From assembly GCA_016649735.1 (NCBI GenBank), contig JAENXA010000003.1, forward strand, positions 1-35,086: DNA of 35,086 bases, read 5' to 3'. The notes below the pieces were generated by a model. The model was not told where the DNA came from. It saw only the letters and a list, made by a program, of their open reading frames with translations, and made no database searches. Of the stretch, positions 8,413 through 16,742 are shown piece after piece (position 1 is the first letter of the stretch; each line of letters starts with the position of its first letter). Position numbers and translations under genes: made by a program. This DNA comes from Prolixibacteraceae bacterium (lineage in GTDB: Bacteria > Bacteroidota > Bacteroidia > Bacteroidales > Prolixibacteraceae).

Positions 8413-9243
8413 CTATAACAAATGATTGTACCTTCTTGATAAACCTGAATATAATTTCATAATTCCAAAAATAACAACAAGTATAAATATTATGGATGCA
8501 CCCGAGGGGATATTGGCATAATAAGACATCATTAATCCAGATAATGAACCTACAAGAGCAAATAAAACAGACAAAAAAATCATACTTTTAAAATCATTGG
8601 TCAAAATATTGGCTGTAGCCTGTGGCAATGTGAGCAAAGAAAGTATCAAAATAATTCCTACTACACGTATGTTAAGTACTACTGTTAATGCTATAATAAC
8701 CATCATAAGATAATTTATAAAAGATACCGGAAGTCCTGATGTTTTTGCATATTCCTCATTAAACGCTATATAGAGTATAATTCGGTAAAAAAAGATAAAA
8801 CATAAAATAATCAGAATACACAAAGAAAACATCAATGATATTTCTGTTCCCGTTACAGCCAAAATATTACCAAACAGATAGCTCATTAAATCCGGAGCAT
8901 ACCCCGGAGTTATATATATAAATATTATACCTATTGCCATACCCAATGACCACCATATTGCTATTGATGAATCCTGCCTGATTTTGCCATTATTTGTAAA
9001 AAACTGAATACCCAATGCAGAAAATATTGCAAATACTGCAGCTCCAATCATTGGATTAATACCTAAAAAGTAACCTATTCCTATTCCTCCAAATGAGGCA
9101 TGAGTTATTCCACCGCTTAAAAATACAATACGGCGCGAAACTATATAGGTCCCGATTATACCGCAGCTTATAGCTGCAAAAATGGCCGCCAGAAAAGAAT
9201 TCTGAAAAAACTGATATGAAAATAAATTGATTAATGCAGACAT
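8413..9243 (-). CDS. znuB: Metal ABC transporter, membrane permease
   Basis: This is a 276-residue inner-membrane protein of the ABC-3 family (ZnuB/MntB/TroC), with about eight hydrophobic segments and the family region GGITHASFGGIGIGYFLG near residues 44-61. It pairs with the ATPase encoded 14 bases upstream and with the lipoprotein receptor to import a divalent metal, zinc or possibly manganese. It is the last gene of the znuA-znuC-znuB group. Family identity is firm; metal specificity cannot be read from the sequence. Confidence 0.9.
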   Translation of the reverse strand: MSALINLFSYQFFQNSFLAAIFAAISCGIIGTYIVSRRIVFLSGGITHASFGGIGIGYFLGINPMIGAAVFAIFSALGIQFFTNNGKIRQDSSIAIWWSLGMAIGIIFIYITPGYAPDLMSYLFGNILAVTGTEISLMFSLCILIILCFIFFYRIILYIAFNEEYAKTSGLPVSFINYLMMVIIALTVVLNIRVVGIILILSLLTLPQATANILTNDFKSMIFLSVLFALVGSLSGLMMSYYANIPSGASIIFILVVIFGIMKLYSGLSRRYNHLL

Positions 9244-9257
9244 GCTTTATTTTTTAT

Positions 9258-9998
9258 TTATTCGTGGAATTTAAGTACCGTATGAGGAATCTTTCCATGA
9301 CTTATAAGTTTCAGAGGACAATCATAGTCATCCAGCTGTTCCTGACTAATTTTATTTCCCTGATGATAAAAAACATTAACATTAACACATGCGATATTTT
9401 TAACATAAAAAGCTATGGTTCCTATATCATGTGATATTAATAAAATAGCCATTTTTTTATTCAATTTTTTTAACTGCTCATATAAAAGACTCTCAAAACG
9501 GTTGTCAACAAAGGCATCCGGTTCATCCAAAACCAGCAAACTCGGATTTTTAATCAGAGACCGGCACAAAAAAACACGTTGTAGCTGCCCCCCTGATAAT
9601 CCTCCAATAGATTTATCCTTCAAATTTGCGATTCCCATATCTTCAAGAAGTTCTTCTGCCTGTCTTATTTCCTCTTTGTTTTTCTTAAATGGATTACGTG
9701 TCAGAATATCAGCTTTTCCTGATCTTACAACATCAATAACCTTTATTGGGAACCTGTGATCAATCTGATTAATTTGCGGTAAATATCCGACTTTTGAAAA
9801 AGGAATATGATATAAGATTTCTCCTTCCGAAGGTTTTATAATTTTCATAATAGCTTTAACAAGAGTTGATTTTCCACCACCATTAGGACCAATAACTCCC
9901 AGGAAATCAAATTCATCAATACTAAGATTGACGTTTTTTAATACAAGATGATCATCGTAACGTACACTCAGATTTTTTATTTCAATAAGTTTTTTCAT
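9258..9998 (-). CDS. znuC: Metal ABC transporter, ATP-binding protein
   Basis: This is the cytoplasmic ATPase of the importer, 246 residues. Walker A is GPNGGGKST (37-45), the signature LSGGQ is at 134-138, and Walker B is LLVLDEP with Asp158 and Glu159. The switch histidine is in LLISHD. The gene begins 3 bases after znuA ends, consistent with translational coupling. The C-terminal tail resembles the ZnuC/MntB branch. Zinc is the best guess for substrate. Confidence 0.92.
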   Translation of the reverse strand: MKKLIEIKNLSVRYDDHLVLKNVNLSIDEFDFLGVIGPNGGGKSTLVKAIMKIIKPSEGEILYHIPFSKVGYLPQINQIDHRFPIKVIDVVRSGKADILTRNPFKKNKEEIRQAEELLEDMGIANLKDKSIGGLSGGQLQRVFLCRSLIKNPSLLVLDEPDAFVDNRFESLLYEQLKKLNKKMAILLISHDIGTIAFYVKNIACVNVNVFYHQGNKISQEQLDDYDCPLKLISHGKIPHTVLKFHE

Positions 9999-10001
9999 AA
10001 T

Positions 10002-10850
10002 CTATTGATTGGATAAAATTATACTGGAAATATTTTTCAACTGTTTTTCCCAATGTTCATCAAAGGGATCGATGATTATTATTTTACCATTAATTTCACA
10101 GGCTATCTGACGGGCATTCTCCATATTAAATCCTCTTTGTAATAAAACAATATGAAGTTTTTCTCTCTTTGCAAGATCTATCAGATCTCTAATCTGCCTT
10201 GTAGAAGGTTCCTTCCCTTCAATTTCAATGGGAATCTGCTCAAGATTATAATCTCTTGCAAAATATGTAAGTGACGGATGAAAAATAATAAATTTTCGTT
10301 GCAATAAATTTTTAAAAGAATTTTTAATCTCCCGATTAAGAATGTCAATTTCTAAAATCCATTTTTTGTAATTAGCTGTAAATATCACACTGTCTTCCGG
10401 AAGTGTTTTTATAAGTGCCTTATAACTTTCATTGGCAATTTTCTTTACTTCAAGTGGAGACATCCATATATGCGGATCTACTCCTTTAAAATTCACAGTA
10501 TCCTTTTTTGAAATTATCCAGTCGGCCTGTACAGAAGTATCGTAAACTTTCATCTTTGGATTGGTCTGACGAATTTTTTGGGCCCAGCTTTTCTCAAAAG
10601 GGATCTGCCCGATTCTCAGCCATACCGATGATCTGGAAATTTCTTTCATTTGGGAAGGCATAATGGAATAATACCGGGGATTCGCTCCCGGTGGAAGAAG
10701 TACATTTATGTCCACCAGATCTCCTGCTATTTTTTCTACAAAATATTTTTGGGGAAGTATACTTACACAAACCATTTTCTTATCTGAAACTGAAGATGAT
10801 TTGCATGATACAAGAATAAGAAGGAACAAAATAAAAATTATCTTTCTCAT
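10002..10850 (-). CDS. znuA: Metal ABC transporter substrate-binding lipoprotein
   Basis: This cluster A-I metal receptor has 282 residues. A lipobox (LILVSC, Cys16) predicts a membrane-anchored periplasmic lipoprotein. Metal ligands His127 (DPHIWMSP), His191 (IFHPSLTYFARDY) and Asp261 (IDPF) are in place. The first family ligand, usually His in a PPGANPH segment, is Arg59 here; I recall other Bacteroidetes receptors also lacking it. The acidic/His-rich loop of many ZnuA proteins is absent. It is the first gene of the importer group. Confidence 0.88.
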   Translation of the reverse strand: MRKIIFILFLLILVSCKSSSVSDKKMVCVSILPQKYFVEKIAGDLVDINVLLPPGANPRYYSIMPSQMKEISRSSVWLRIGQIPFEKSWAQKIRQTNPKMKVYDTSVQADWIISKKDTVNFKGVDPHIWMSPLEVKKIANESYKALIKTLPEDSVIFTANYKKWILEIDILNREIKNSFKNLLQRKFIIFHPSLTYFARDYNLEQIPIEIEGKEPSTRQIRDLIDLAKREKLHIVLLQRGFNMENARQIACEINGKIIIIDPFDEHWEKQLKNISSIILSNQ

Positions 10851-10950
10851 AACTATAAAATTAAGAAAGGTTGCAGACTGCAGGCAAATGCTTATTTATT
10901 ATATAGCATCACCCGGTAAATATGATAAAATTCCAAACCTTTTTTAATTA

Positions 10951-10993
10951 TTATACAACCGTGCATATTCACAACTCTTCTTTTGCAAATATA
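10951..10993 (-). promoter_or_regulatory. Possible znuACB promoter and operator region
   Basis: On the minus strand TATATTTG (10993-10986) is an exact -7 match, but the nearest TTTG (11021-11018) is 24 bases upstream, longer than usual. Just downstream, two similar half-sites, GTTGTGAATA and GTTGTATAAT, lie about 16 bases apart in the predicted leader at 10975-10950. They could be a metal-regulator site, but I do not recognise a known Zur or MntR box. Confidence 0.3.
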
Positions 10994-11051
10994 ATAAATT
11001 TTAGAGTGTAAAGATCACAAACAGATCATAGGAAGGGAATGAGGGAAAATC

Positions 11052-11792
11052 TTACAAAACAGGATTAAAAAGTAATCGGACAACTATAAACGCACCAAGA
11101 AACAAATTCAAATAGAGTATCATTTTTTTAAACTGCACCTGATTAATTCGTTTTGACAAAACGTCTCCCAGTTTAGAGCCTATTAATATGGCAGGTAGTA
11201 CAAGCACTGTAAACTTTATGGAAAAAACAGGAAACATTCCCTTTGCTATATAAATAGTAGTGCTTATAACAGCATTGATAACGCTAATCAGTGCAAAAAT
11301 TTTTCTAAAATATTCTTTTGAATAACCTTTTCTATTCATAGCCAGGGCTATGGGAGGACCGCCAATAGACATACTTGAAGTCATCAATCCACTTATGAAA
11401 CCTGCAAAAACAATAGGTTTATTTTTCCTTTCTAAAGAAATACTTCTGCTGTTTTCCAATAAAAAAAATATGGAAACAGATATAATGGAAACACCCGTTG
11501 TTAACTGAAGTGTACTCTCAGGAAATTTTGACAATGCAAATACTCCGAAAGGAATACCGATAAAACTGGCTAGTAACATAGGAACAAAATATTTACCTTT
11601 TACTTTTAGTTTAATATGGGATAATATGTATACCGAAGTAAGTAAATTCAAAAGTGTCATTGCCGGAACCAGGGCATGCATGGGGAAAAAAAATGTTAAT
11701 AAAGGTATTGCCATCAAAGCAAAGCCAAACCCTGTCATTCCTTTAATTAAGGATGCCATCAGAATTACCACTATGCTAATTACCCATTTCAT
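11052..11792 (-). CDS. TauE/SafE family permease
   Basis: The 246-residue membrane protein has seven to eight hydrophobic segments and two family-typical repeats: GMTGFGFALMAIPLL near the N-terminus and SGLMTSSMSIGGPPIALAM near the middle. The family (DUF81, TauE/SafE) exports or transports small sulfur-containing or organic anions such as sulfite or sulfoacetate; the substrate here is not known. The gene stands alone, with an elaborate inverted-repeat region directly upstream. No sulfur-metabolism gene is nearby. Confidence 0.85.
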   Translation of the reverse strand: MKWVISIVVILMASLIKGMTGFGFALMAIPLLTFFFPMHALVPAMTLLNLLTSVYILSHIKLKVKGKYFVPMLLASFIGIPFGVFALSKFPESTLQLTTGVSIISVSIFFLLENSRSISLERKNKPIVFAGFISGLMTSSMSIGGPPIALAMNRKGYSKEYFRKIFALISVINAVISTTIYIAKGMFPVFSIKFTVLVLPAILIGSKLGDVLSKRINQVQFKKMILYLNLFLGAFIVVRLLFNPVL

Positions 11793-11818
11793 TTTTTACC
11801 TATTTTTATTAGACTAAG

Positions 11819-11871
11819 TATTTATACGTATCAAATATAGTAAAAATACGTATAATAAATAGGTATTTGAT
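11819..11871. repeat. Nested inverted repeats upstream of the TauE-like gene
   Basis: TATTTATACGTAT (11819-11831) is repeated inverted as ATACGTATAATAAATA (11846-11861), with a 3-base insertion. A second pair, ATCAAATA (11830-11837) and TATTTGAT (11864-11871), overlaps it. Between the arms, minus-strand TATATTTG (11839-11832) is an exact -7 promoter match, about 40 bases from the gene start. The arrangement suggests a repressor operator over the promoter. Confidence 0.5.
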
Positions 11872-11924
11872 CTAACACAGTAACAAAAGAAATAATTTTT
11901 TAACAATGATTTTAGTAGAAACTA

Positions 11925-12409
11925 AGGATTTTACGTCTATTATACAAACTACATTCATTTGAATTACAGAGATATACAAAGGTTTTGCCACAGCATTTGT
12001 TGTCTTATACACACATTTCATTAAACTATATAAAGTAATCAAAAACCGGAAATCATTGCTGATTTTTTATTTTTTTTTGAGCGGAACCGGATCATATCCA
12101 CTGGTTCCCCATGGATTACATCTTGATATTCTTTTTATAGTCAGCCATAATCCTTTAAAGGGACCATGGATTTTTAAAGCTTCTACTGCATATTGTGAGC
12201 AGGTAGGAATATGCCTGCAAGAAGAAGGGGTAAGCGGTGATATACAATACTTATAGAAATATATAGGTATCAGCAATATCCACGACAAAATTTTCAACAA
12301 ATATTTCAATACAATTCGCATGTTAAGATAATATGAACAATTTTCAATATACAAATGTAATACATTAACGCCAATCCATAAACACAGGATTTTGCGTCTC
12401 TTAAACAGG
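11925..12409 (+). repeat. Imperfect 24-base direct repeat on both sides of yidD
   Basis: The copies begin AGGATTTTACGTCT at 11925-11948 and AGGATTTTGCGTCT at 12386-12409 and agree at 19 of 24 positions. They sit in the two intergenic regions flanking yidD. There is no transposase and no clear target duplication, so chance is possible in such AT-rich sequence. Confidence 0.25.
12067..12321 (-). CDS. yidD: Membrane protein insertion efficiency factor YidD
   Basis: This short membrane-associated protein of the YidD/DUF37 family assists insertion of inner-membrane proteins through YidC. Family motifs are clear: [31 protein letters not shown] and the ending [15 protein letters not shown] chose the ATG at 12321 ([12 protein letters not shown], 84 residues) over an upstream start because it gives the usual length and puts the amphipathic helix first. 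In many bacteria yidD neighbours rnpA and yidC; here it stands alone. Confidence 0.92.
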   Translation of the reverse strand: MRIVLKYLLKILSWILLIPIYFYKYCISPLTPSSCRHIPTCSQYAVEALKIHGPFKGLWLTIKRISRCNPWGTSGYDPVPLKKK

Positions 12410-12525
12410 TTATCCTATTCAGGAGCATCCACGCTTATGATTATACTTAAAACACAGACAAACCGAAACAATAATTTCTATCATAAATAACCCGGAAAAT
12501 ATTCGTAAATTTACAAAAAAATAAG

Positions 12526-13548
12526 ATGTTTAAAGAGGCTTTATTCGGGAAGACATTAGAAGAATTACAGAATATTTGCCAGGCCATGGGTCTGCCCAAA
12601 TTCACTGCACGCCAGATAACCGACTGGCTTTACAAAAAACCAGTATTCTCTATTAATGAGATGTCTAACCTTTCAAAAAAAGCCCGTGAGCTTTTGGACA
12701 AAAATTACTGTTTTGGAACAACAAAGGCTGTAGAGGTAAAGGAAAGTATAGACGGAACAAAAAAATATCTTTTTCCTGTTTTAAAAGGAAATTATTTTAT
12801 TGAAACTGCAATGATTCCTGAAAAAAACCGGAATACCGTTTGTATATCTTCTCAGGCGGGATGCAAAATGAACTGTCTTTTCTGTATGACAGGAAAACAG
12901 GGATTTCAGGGAAATCTAACTGCAGGAGAAATATTAAATCAACTTCGCAGCCTTCCTGAATGGGAAAAGATTTCAAACATCGTATATATGGGTATGGGAG
13001 AGCCTATGGATAATCTTACAGAAGTCCTTAAAAGTATAAATATTCTTACAAGCGACTGGGGCTTTGCCATGAGTCCGCACAGAATAACAGTTTCTTCATC
13101 AGGAATTCTTCCTCCTTTAATCCATTTTTTGGATGAGAGCCTGGCAAGTCTGGCAATTAGTCTTCATTCTCCATTTTCAGAAGAAAGAGCAGGACTCATG
13201 CCTATTGAAAAAACATATCCAATAGAAAAAGTTATAGAGGAAATCAAAAAAAGAGATTTTCACGGTCAGAGAAGAGTTTCTTTTGAATACATTGTTTTTC
13301 ATAATCTTAATGATAGTCCCAAACATGTAAAAGGAATAGCTCAGCTTTTAAAAGGGCTGAAATGCCGAATGAATCTTATTCGTTTTCATGCTATTCCGGG
13401 AACGAAGCTAAACGGAACAGATGAAAAAGCTTTGCAGACATTTAAAGATCAGCTCAATGAAACGGGAGTATTCACTACTGTCCGGGCATCAAGAGGACAG
13501 GATATTGAAGCAGCATGCGGATTATTATCTACAATGAAACAAAAATAA
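12526..13548 (+). CDS. rlmN: Dual-specificity 23S rRNA/tRNA adenine-C2 methyltransferase
   Basis: RlmN methylates A2503 of 23S rRNA and A37 of some tRNAs by radical SAM chemistry. The [4Fe-4S] motif is AGCKMNCLFC with Cys113, Cys117 and Cys120. The methyl-carrying cysteine pair is completed by Cys331 near the C-terminus (EAACGLL). VYMGMGEPMDN is the SAM-binding segment. At 340 residues it is a typical Bacteroidetes RlmN. The Cfr resistance paralogue is the only close alternative, and the housekeeping context favours RlmN. Confidence 0.94.
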   Translation: MFKEALFGKTLEELQNICQAMGLPKFTARQITDWLYKKPVFSINEMSNLSKKARELLDKNYCFGTTKAVEVKESIDGTKKYLFPVLKGNYFIETAMIPEKNRNTVCISSQAGCKMNCLFCMTGKQGFQGNLTAGEILNQLRSLPEWEKISNIVYMGMGEPMDNLTEVLKSINILTSDWGFAMSPHRITVSSSGILPPLIHFLDESLASLAISLHSPFSEERAGLMPIEKTYPIEKVIEEIKKRDFHGQRRVSFEYIVFHNLNDSPKHVKGIAQLLKGLKCRMNLIRFHAIPGTKLNGTDEKALQTFKDQLNETGVFTTVRASRGQDIEAACGLLSTMKQK

Positions 13549-13580
13549 AAATAAAAATCAGGACCTGCGCATTTCAACTG

Positions 13581-13604
13581 AAGTCTCTTTAGAACTTTTT
13601 TTTG
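13581..13604 (+). terminator. Probable rlmN terminator
   Basis: AAGTCT (13581-13586), a CTTT loop and AG-A-ACTT (13591-13597) form a short stem with one bulged A, followed by an uninterrupted run of T (13598-13603). It lies about 30 bases after the rlmN stop. The stem is weak; the T run is the stronger part of the call. Confidence 0.4.
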
Positions 13605-13738
13605 ATAATAATCCATTGGAAAATAAACAAAAATCTTTAAATTAGGTTTTTTGTCATTGTAACAAATGAAATTTAAAATAGTGGAATTAGTTGTTATTAA
13701 AAAAACAGTAAAAGCAAGAAAAAATAAAGAAAAATATA

Positions 13739-14833
13739 ATGGGTAAAGAAAAAATTATAATAGGCATTTCTCAGGGAGACATTAACGGTATTGGTTATGA
13801 AGTTATTCTTAAGACTTTCAGCGATTCAAGAATGATGGAGATGTGTACCCCCGTGGTATATGGTTCTTCGAAGGTAGCAGCCTACCACCGAAAGACTTTA
13901 CACATGGACACTTCTAATCTTAACACAATACAAAAACCATCGGAGGCCAATCCAAAAAAGATAAACATGATTAATTGTATATCTGATGATATAAGGGTTG
14001 AACTTGGCAAAATTACAGCAGAAGCAGGAGAAGCGTCTTACCTTGCTCTGGAAGCAGCAGTAAAAGACTTAAAAGCAGGAGAAATTGATGCTCTGGTAAC
14101 AGCACCTATATGCAAAGACAATATTCAAAGTGATAACTTTAAATTCCCCGGACATACAGAATATCTGGCCAGCCAGTTTTCAACAGATAACTTTCTGATG
14201 CTTATGGTCAGCGATACTTTAAAGGTTGGACTTGTTACTACACATGTACCTGTATCAAAAATTTCATCTTTGATTACAGAAGAAGCTATACTTAAAAAGC
14301 TACGTATAATGGAAAAATCCATGATACAGGACTTTAATATTGAAAAACCTAAAATTGCAGTACTCTCACTTAATCCTCATGCAGGTGACGGAGGTCTTTT
14401 AGGAAATGAAGAAAAAGAGATTATTATTCCGGCTATAGAAAAAGCCAGAAAAGAAGGAATTATCGCCACAGGGCCTTTCCCAACAGATGGATTTTTCGGT
14501 TCCGGATTATATAAACATCACGATGCTGTTCTTGCGATGTATCACGATCAGGGACTTGGCCCATTTAAGGCACTGTCTTTTGACAGAGGAATAAACTTTA
14601 CTGCAGGACTCCCTGTTATAAGAACCTCTCCTGATCATGGAACTGCTTTCGATATTACAGGAGAAGGAAAAGCCTCGCCCGCTTCTTTCAGAGAAGCCAT
14701 TTATGCAGCCATTGATATTCATAAAAACAGAATCGAATATAATGAAATCACAAAAAATCCTTTAAAAAGATTTAATATAAATCAGCCTGACGACAATAAT
14801 TCTACATATCAGAATAATAACAAAAGAGTATAG
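13739..14833 (+). CDS. pdxA: 4-hydroxythreonine-4-phosphate dehydrogenase
   Basis: PdxA oxidises 4-phosphohydroxy-L-threonine in the DXP-dependent route to pyridoxal phosphate. The three metal-binding histidines are present: His169 (TTHVP), His214 (LNPHAGDGG) and His269 (MYHDQG). The substrate segment GHTEYLA starts at 138. The length is 364 residues, with a polar Asn-rich tail of about 20 residues after the conserved core. The stop codon is 3 bases before the ruvA ATG, so it probably heads a pdxA-ruvA-U32 transcript. Confidence 0.93.
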   Translation: MGKEKIIIGISQGDINGIGYEVILKTFSDSRMMEMCTPVVYGSSKVAAYHRKTLHMDTSNLNTIQKPSEANPKKINMINCISDDIRVELGKITAEAGEASYLALEAAVKDLKAGEIDALVTAPICKDNIQSDNFKFPGHTEYLASQFSTDNFLMLMVSDTLKVGLVTTHVPVSKISSLITEEAILKKLRIMEKSMIQDFNIEKPKIAVLSLNPHAGDGGLLGNEEKEIIIPAIEKARKEGIIATGPFPTDGFFGSGLYKHHDAVLAMYHDQGLGPFKALSFDRGINFTAGLPVIRTSPDHGTAFDITGEGKASPASFREAIYAAIDIHKNRIEYNEITKNPLKRFNINQPDDNNSTYQNNNKRV

Positions 14834-14836
14834 TTT

Positions 14837-15418
14837 ATGTATGAATTCATAAGGGGGAAAATAGTAGAAATAACACCAGCTGAAGTGATCATTGATACGG
14901 GATCAATAGGTTATTTTGTACATATATCGTTGAATACTTTTTCCCGGATTAATAAAAAAGAAGAAGTAAAATTATTTTTGCATCAGGTAGTAAGAGAAGA
15001 TGCACAGATACTTTTTGGATTTGCCGAAAAATCTGAGCGGGAATTATTCAGGATGCTTATATCTGTTAGCGGAATCGGAGCCGGAACAGCTGTTATGATG
15101 TTTTCATCATTGTCTCCTGATGAAATAAAGAAAGCTATACTTGAGGAAAACGTAGGAATTCTTAAAAGTATAAAAGGTATTGGAGCAAAAACAGCACAAC
15201 GGGTTATAATCGATTTGAAAGATAAAATCGGCAAATCATCAGCCGGAGACAAAATATTTACAAGCGGGAATAATACGGTATTTGAAGAAGCTTCTTCTGC
15301 ACTGGTAATGCTGGGCTTTGCAAAAAAAAGTATTAATAAGGAACTAACAACATTGATTCAAAAAAATCCTGATGTTTCTGTTGAAGAACTGGTTAAGATA
15401 GCATTGAAGTCGTTGTAA
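14837..15418 (+). CDS. ruvA: Holliday junction branch migration protein RuvA
   Basis: RuvA binds four-way DNA junctions and loads the RuvB motor. The 193-residue protein has the N-terminal OB domain (MYEFIRGKIVEI..GYFVHIS), the tandem helix-hairpin-helix region (SVSGIGAGTAVMM; LKSIKGIGAKTAQRVIIDL) and the C-terminal RuvB-binding three-helix domain (EASSALVMLGF..ELVKIALKSL). It is tightly packed between pdxA and the U32 gene. ruvB and ruvC are not in this window. Confidence 0.95.
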   Translation: MYEFIRGKIVEITPAEVIIDTGSIGYFVHISLNTFSRINKKEEVKLFLHQVVREDAQILFGFAEKSERELFRMLISVSGIGAGTAVMMFSSLSPDEIKKAILEENVGILKSIKGIGAKTAQRVIIDLKDKIGKSSAGDKIFTSGNNTVFEEASSALVMLGFAKKSINKELTTLIQKNPDVSVEELVKIALKSL

Positions 15419-15421
15419 ATT

Positions 15422-16681
15422 ATGGAAAAACGAAGAATAGAAATAATGGCTCCTGTAGGTTCGTACGAATCTTTATATGCAGCCATACAAGGCGGAGCAA
15501 CATCTGTGTATTTTGGGGTAGGACAGCTAAATATGAGAGCTCATTCGGCTAATAATTTTACTTTGGAAGACATCAGTAAAATCGTAAATATTGCAAAAGA
15601 GAATAACGTAAGGACATATGTAACTATTAACACTATTGTCTTTGATGAAGAGATGGAAAAGCTGTATCGTCTGATTGACACTGTTAAAGAATGTGGAGTA
15701 TCTGCCATTATCGCAAGCGATATATCCGTAATTCAGTATGCTTTCAATCAAGGCGTTGAGGTTCATATCTCCACCCAGCTAAATATTACAAATATTGAAG
15801 CCGTAAAATTTTATTCCCATTTTGCCGATGTCATTGTTCTGGCACGTGAAATGACTATGGATAAAGTAAAAAATATTCATGATAAGATCATAGAACAAAA
15901 TATTTGCGGACCAAAAGGTGAAAGAATAAAAATAGAAATGTTTGTCCATGGTGCTTTGTGTATGGCAGTTTCGGGGAAATGCTACATGAGCCTTCACGAG
16001 ATGAATGCTTCTGCCAACTGCGGAAACTGTATGCAGATTTGTCGCCGCAGCTATATTTTAAAAGACAGGGATACCGGTGAAGAGCTATCTGTTGACAACG
16101 AATATATCATGTCCCCCAAAGATCTTAAAACTATTCACTTTTTAAACAAAATACTGGATGCAGGGGTTTCTATTCTAAAAATTGAAGGAAGGGCCAGATC
16201 TGCCGAATATGTAAAAACTGTTGTCCAGTGTTATAGTGAAGCAGTAAAGGCATGCCAGGACAACTGCTTTACTGATGAAAAAATACAAAACTGGAACAAA
16301 AGACTAAGCTCTGTATTTAACAGAGGGTTCTGGAATGGTTATTATCTTGGACAACGTCTGGGTGAATGGAGTAAAAATTACGGTTCATCAGCAACAGAAC
16401 ATAAAGCTTATATAGGAAGAGGAACAAATTACTTTTCTAAGTTGCAGGTTGCGGAATTTAAAATGGAAACAGGCAGCCTCTGCATTGGTGACCGAATAAT
16501 GATCATCGGTCCTACAACAGGTGTAATTGAAAAAACGATTAATGAAATCAGAGTGGATCTTAAACCTGTAGATAAAACAAGAAAAGGAGATTTATTTTCT
16601 ATGTCTATTGATGAAAAAATCAGAAAATCAGACAAACTATATAAAATTGTAAAATCAGAAAATAAACTATTTTTCAACTAA
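15422..16681 (+). CDS. U32 family protein, probable tRNA hydroxylation protein (TrhP/YegQ-like)
   Basis: The 419-residue protein starts with the U32 barrel segment MAPVGSYESLYAAI and carries the U32 signature EMFVHGALCMAVSGKCYMS (Cys180, Cys187), followed by Cys200, Cys203 and Cys207 in SANCGNCMQIC. In TrhP these cysteines hold an iron-sulfur cluster and the protein hydroxylates U34 of certain tRNAs to ho5U, using prephenate-derived metabolites. 'Peptidase' is the historical family label. It starts 3 bases after ruvA. RlhA and UbiU/UbiV belong to the same family; the length and N-terminal motif favour the TrhP type. Confidence 0.8.
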   Translation: MEKRRIEIMAPVGSYESLYAAIQGGATSVYFGVGQLNMRAHSANNFTLEDISKIVNIAKENNVRTYVTINTIVFDEEMEKLYRLIDTVKECGVSAIIASDISVIQYAFNQGVEVHISTQLNITNIEAVKFYSHFADVIVLAREMTMDKVKNIHDKIIEQNICGPKGERIKIEMFVHGALCMAVSGKCYMSLHEMNASANCGNCMQICRRSYILKDRDTGEELSVDNEYIMSPKDLKTIHFLNKILDAGVSILKIEGRARSAEYVKTVVQCYSEAVKACQDNCFTDEKIQNWNKRLSSVFNRGFWNGYYLGQRLGEWSKNYGSSATEHKAYIGRGTNYFSKLQVAEFKMETGSLCIGDRIMIIGPTTGVIEKTINEIRVDLKPVDKTRKGDLFSMSIDEKIRKSDKLYKIVKSENKLFFN

Positions 16682-16742
16682 TAATTATAAAATACAATTT
16701 TCCCCTTTAATTGGGATTTATCATTCTTAATGTTAATGTCTT

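Noticed and set aside
10002-10850. Arg59 instead of the first metal-binding His in ZnuA as a sign of lost function
   Set aside because: The other three ligands are present and I recall other Bacteroidetes receptors that also lack this His.
12050-12078. AAATCA/TGATTT hairpin with a T run as a terminator
   Set aside because: The T run is on the plus strand, where no gene precedes it; on the minus strand after yidD the stem is short and AT-only.
15838-15860. TGGCACG-like word as a sigma-54 promoter
   Set aside because: It is inside the U32 coding region and lacks the TTGC element at the right spacing.
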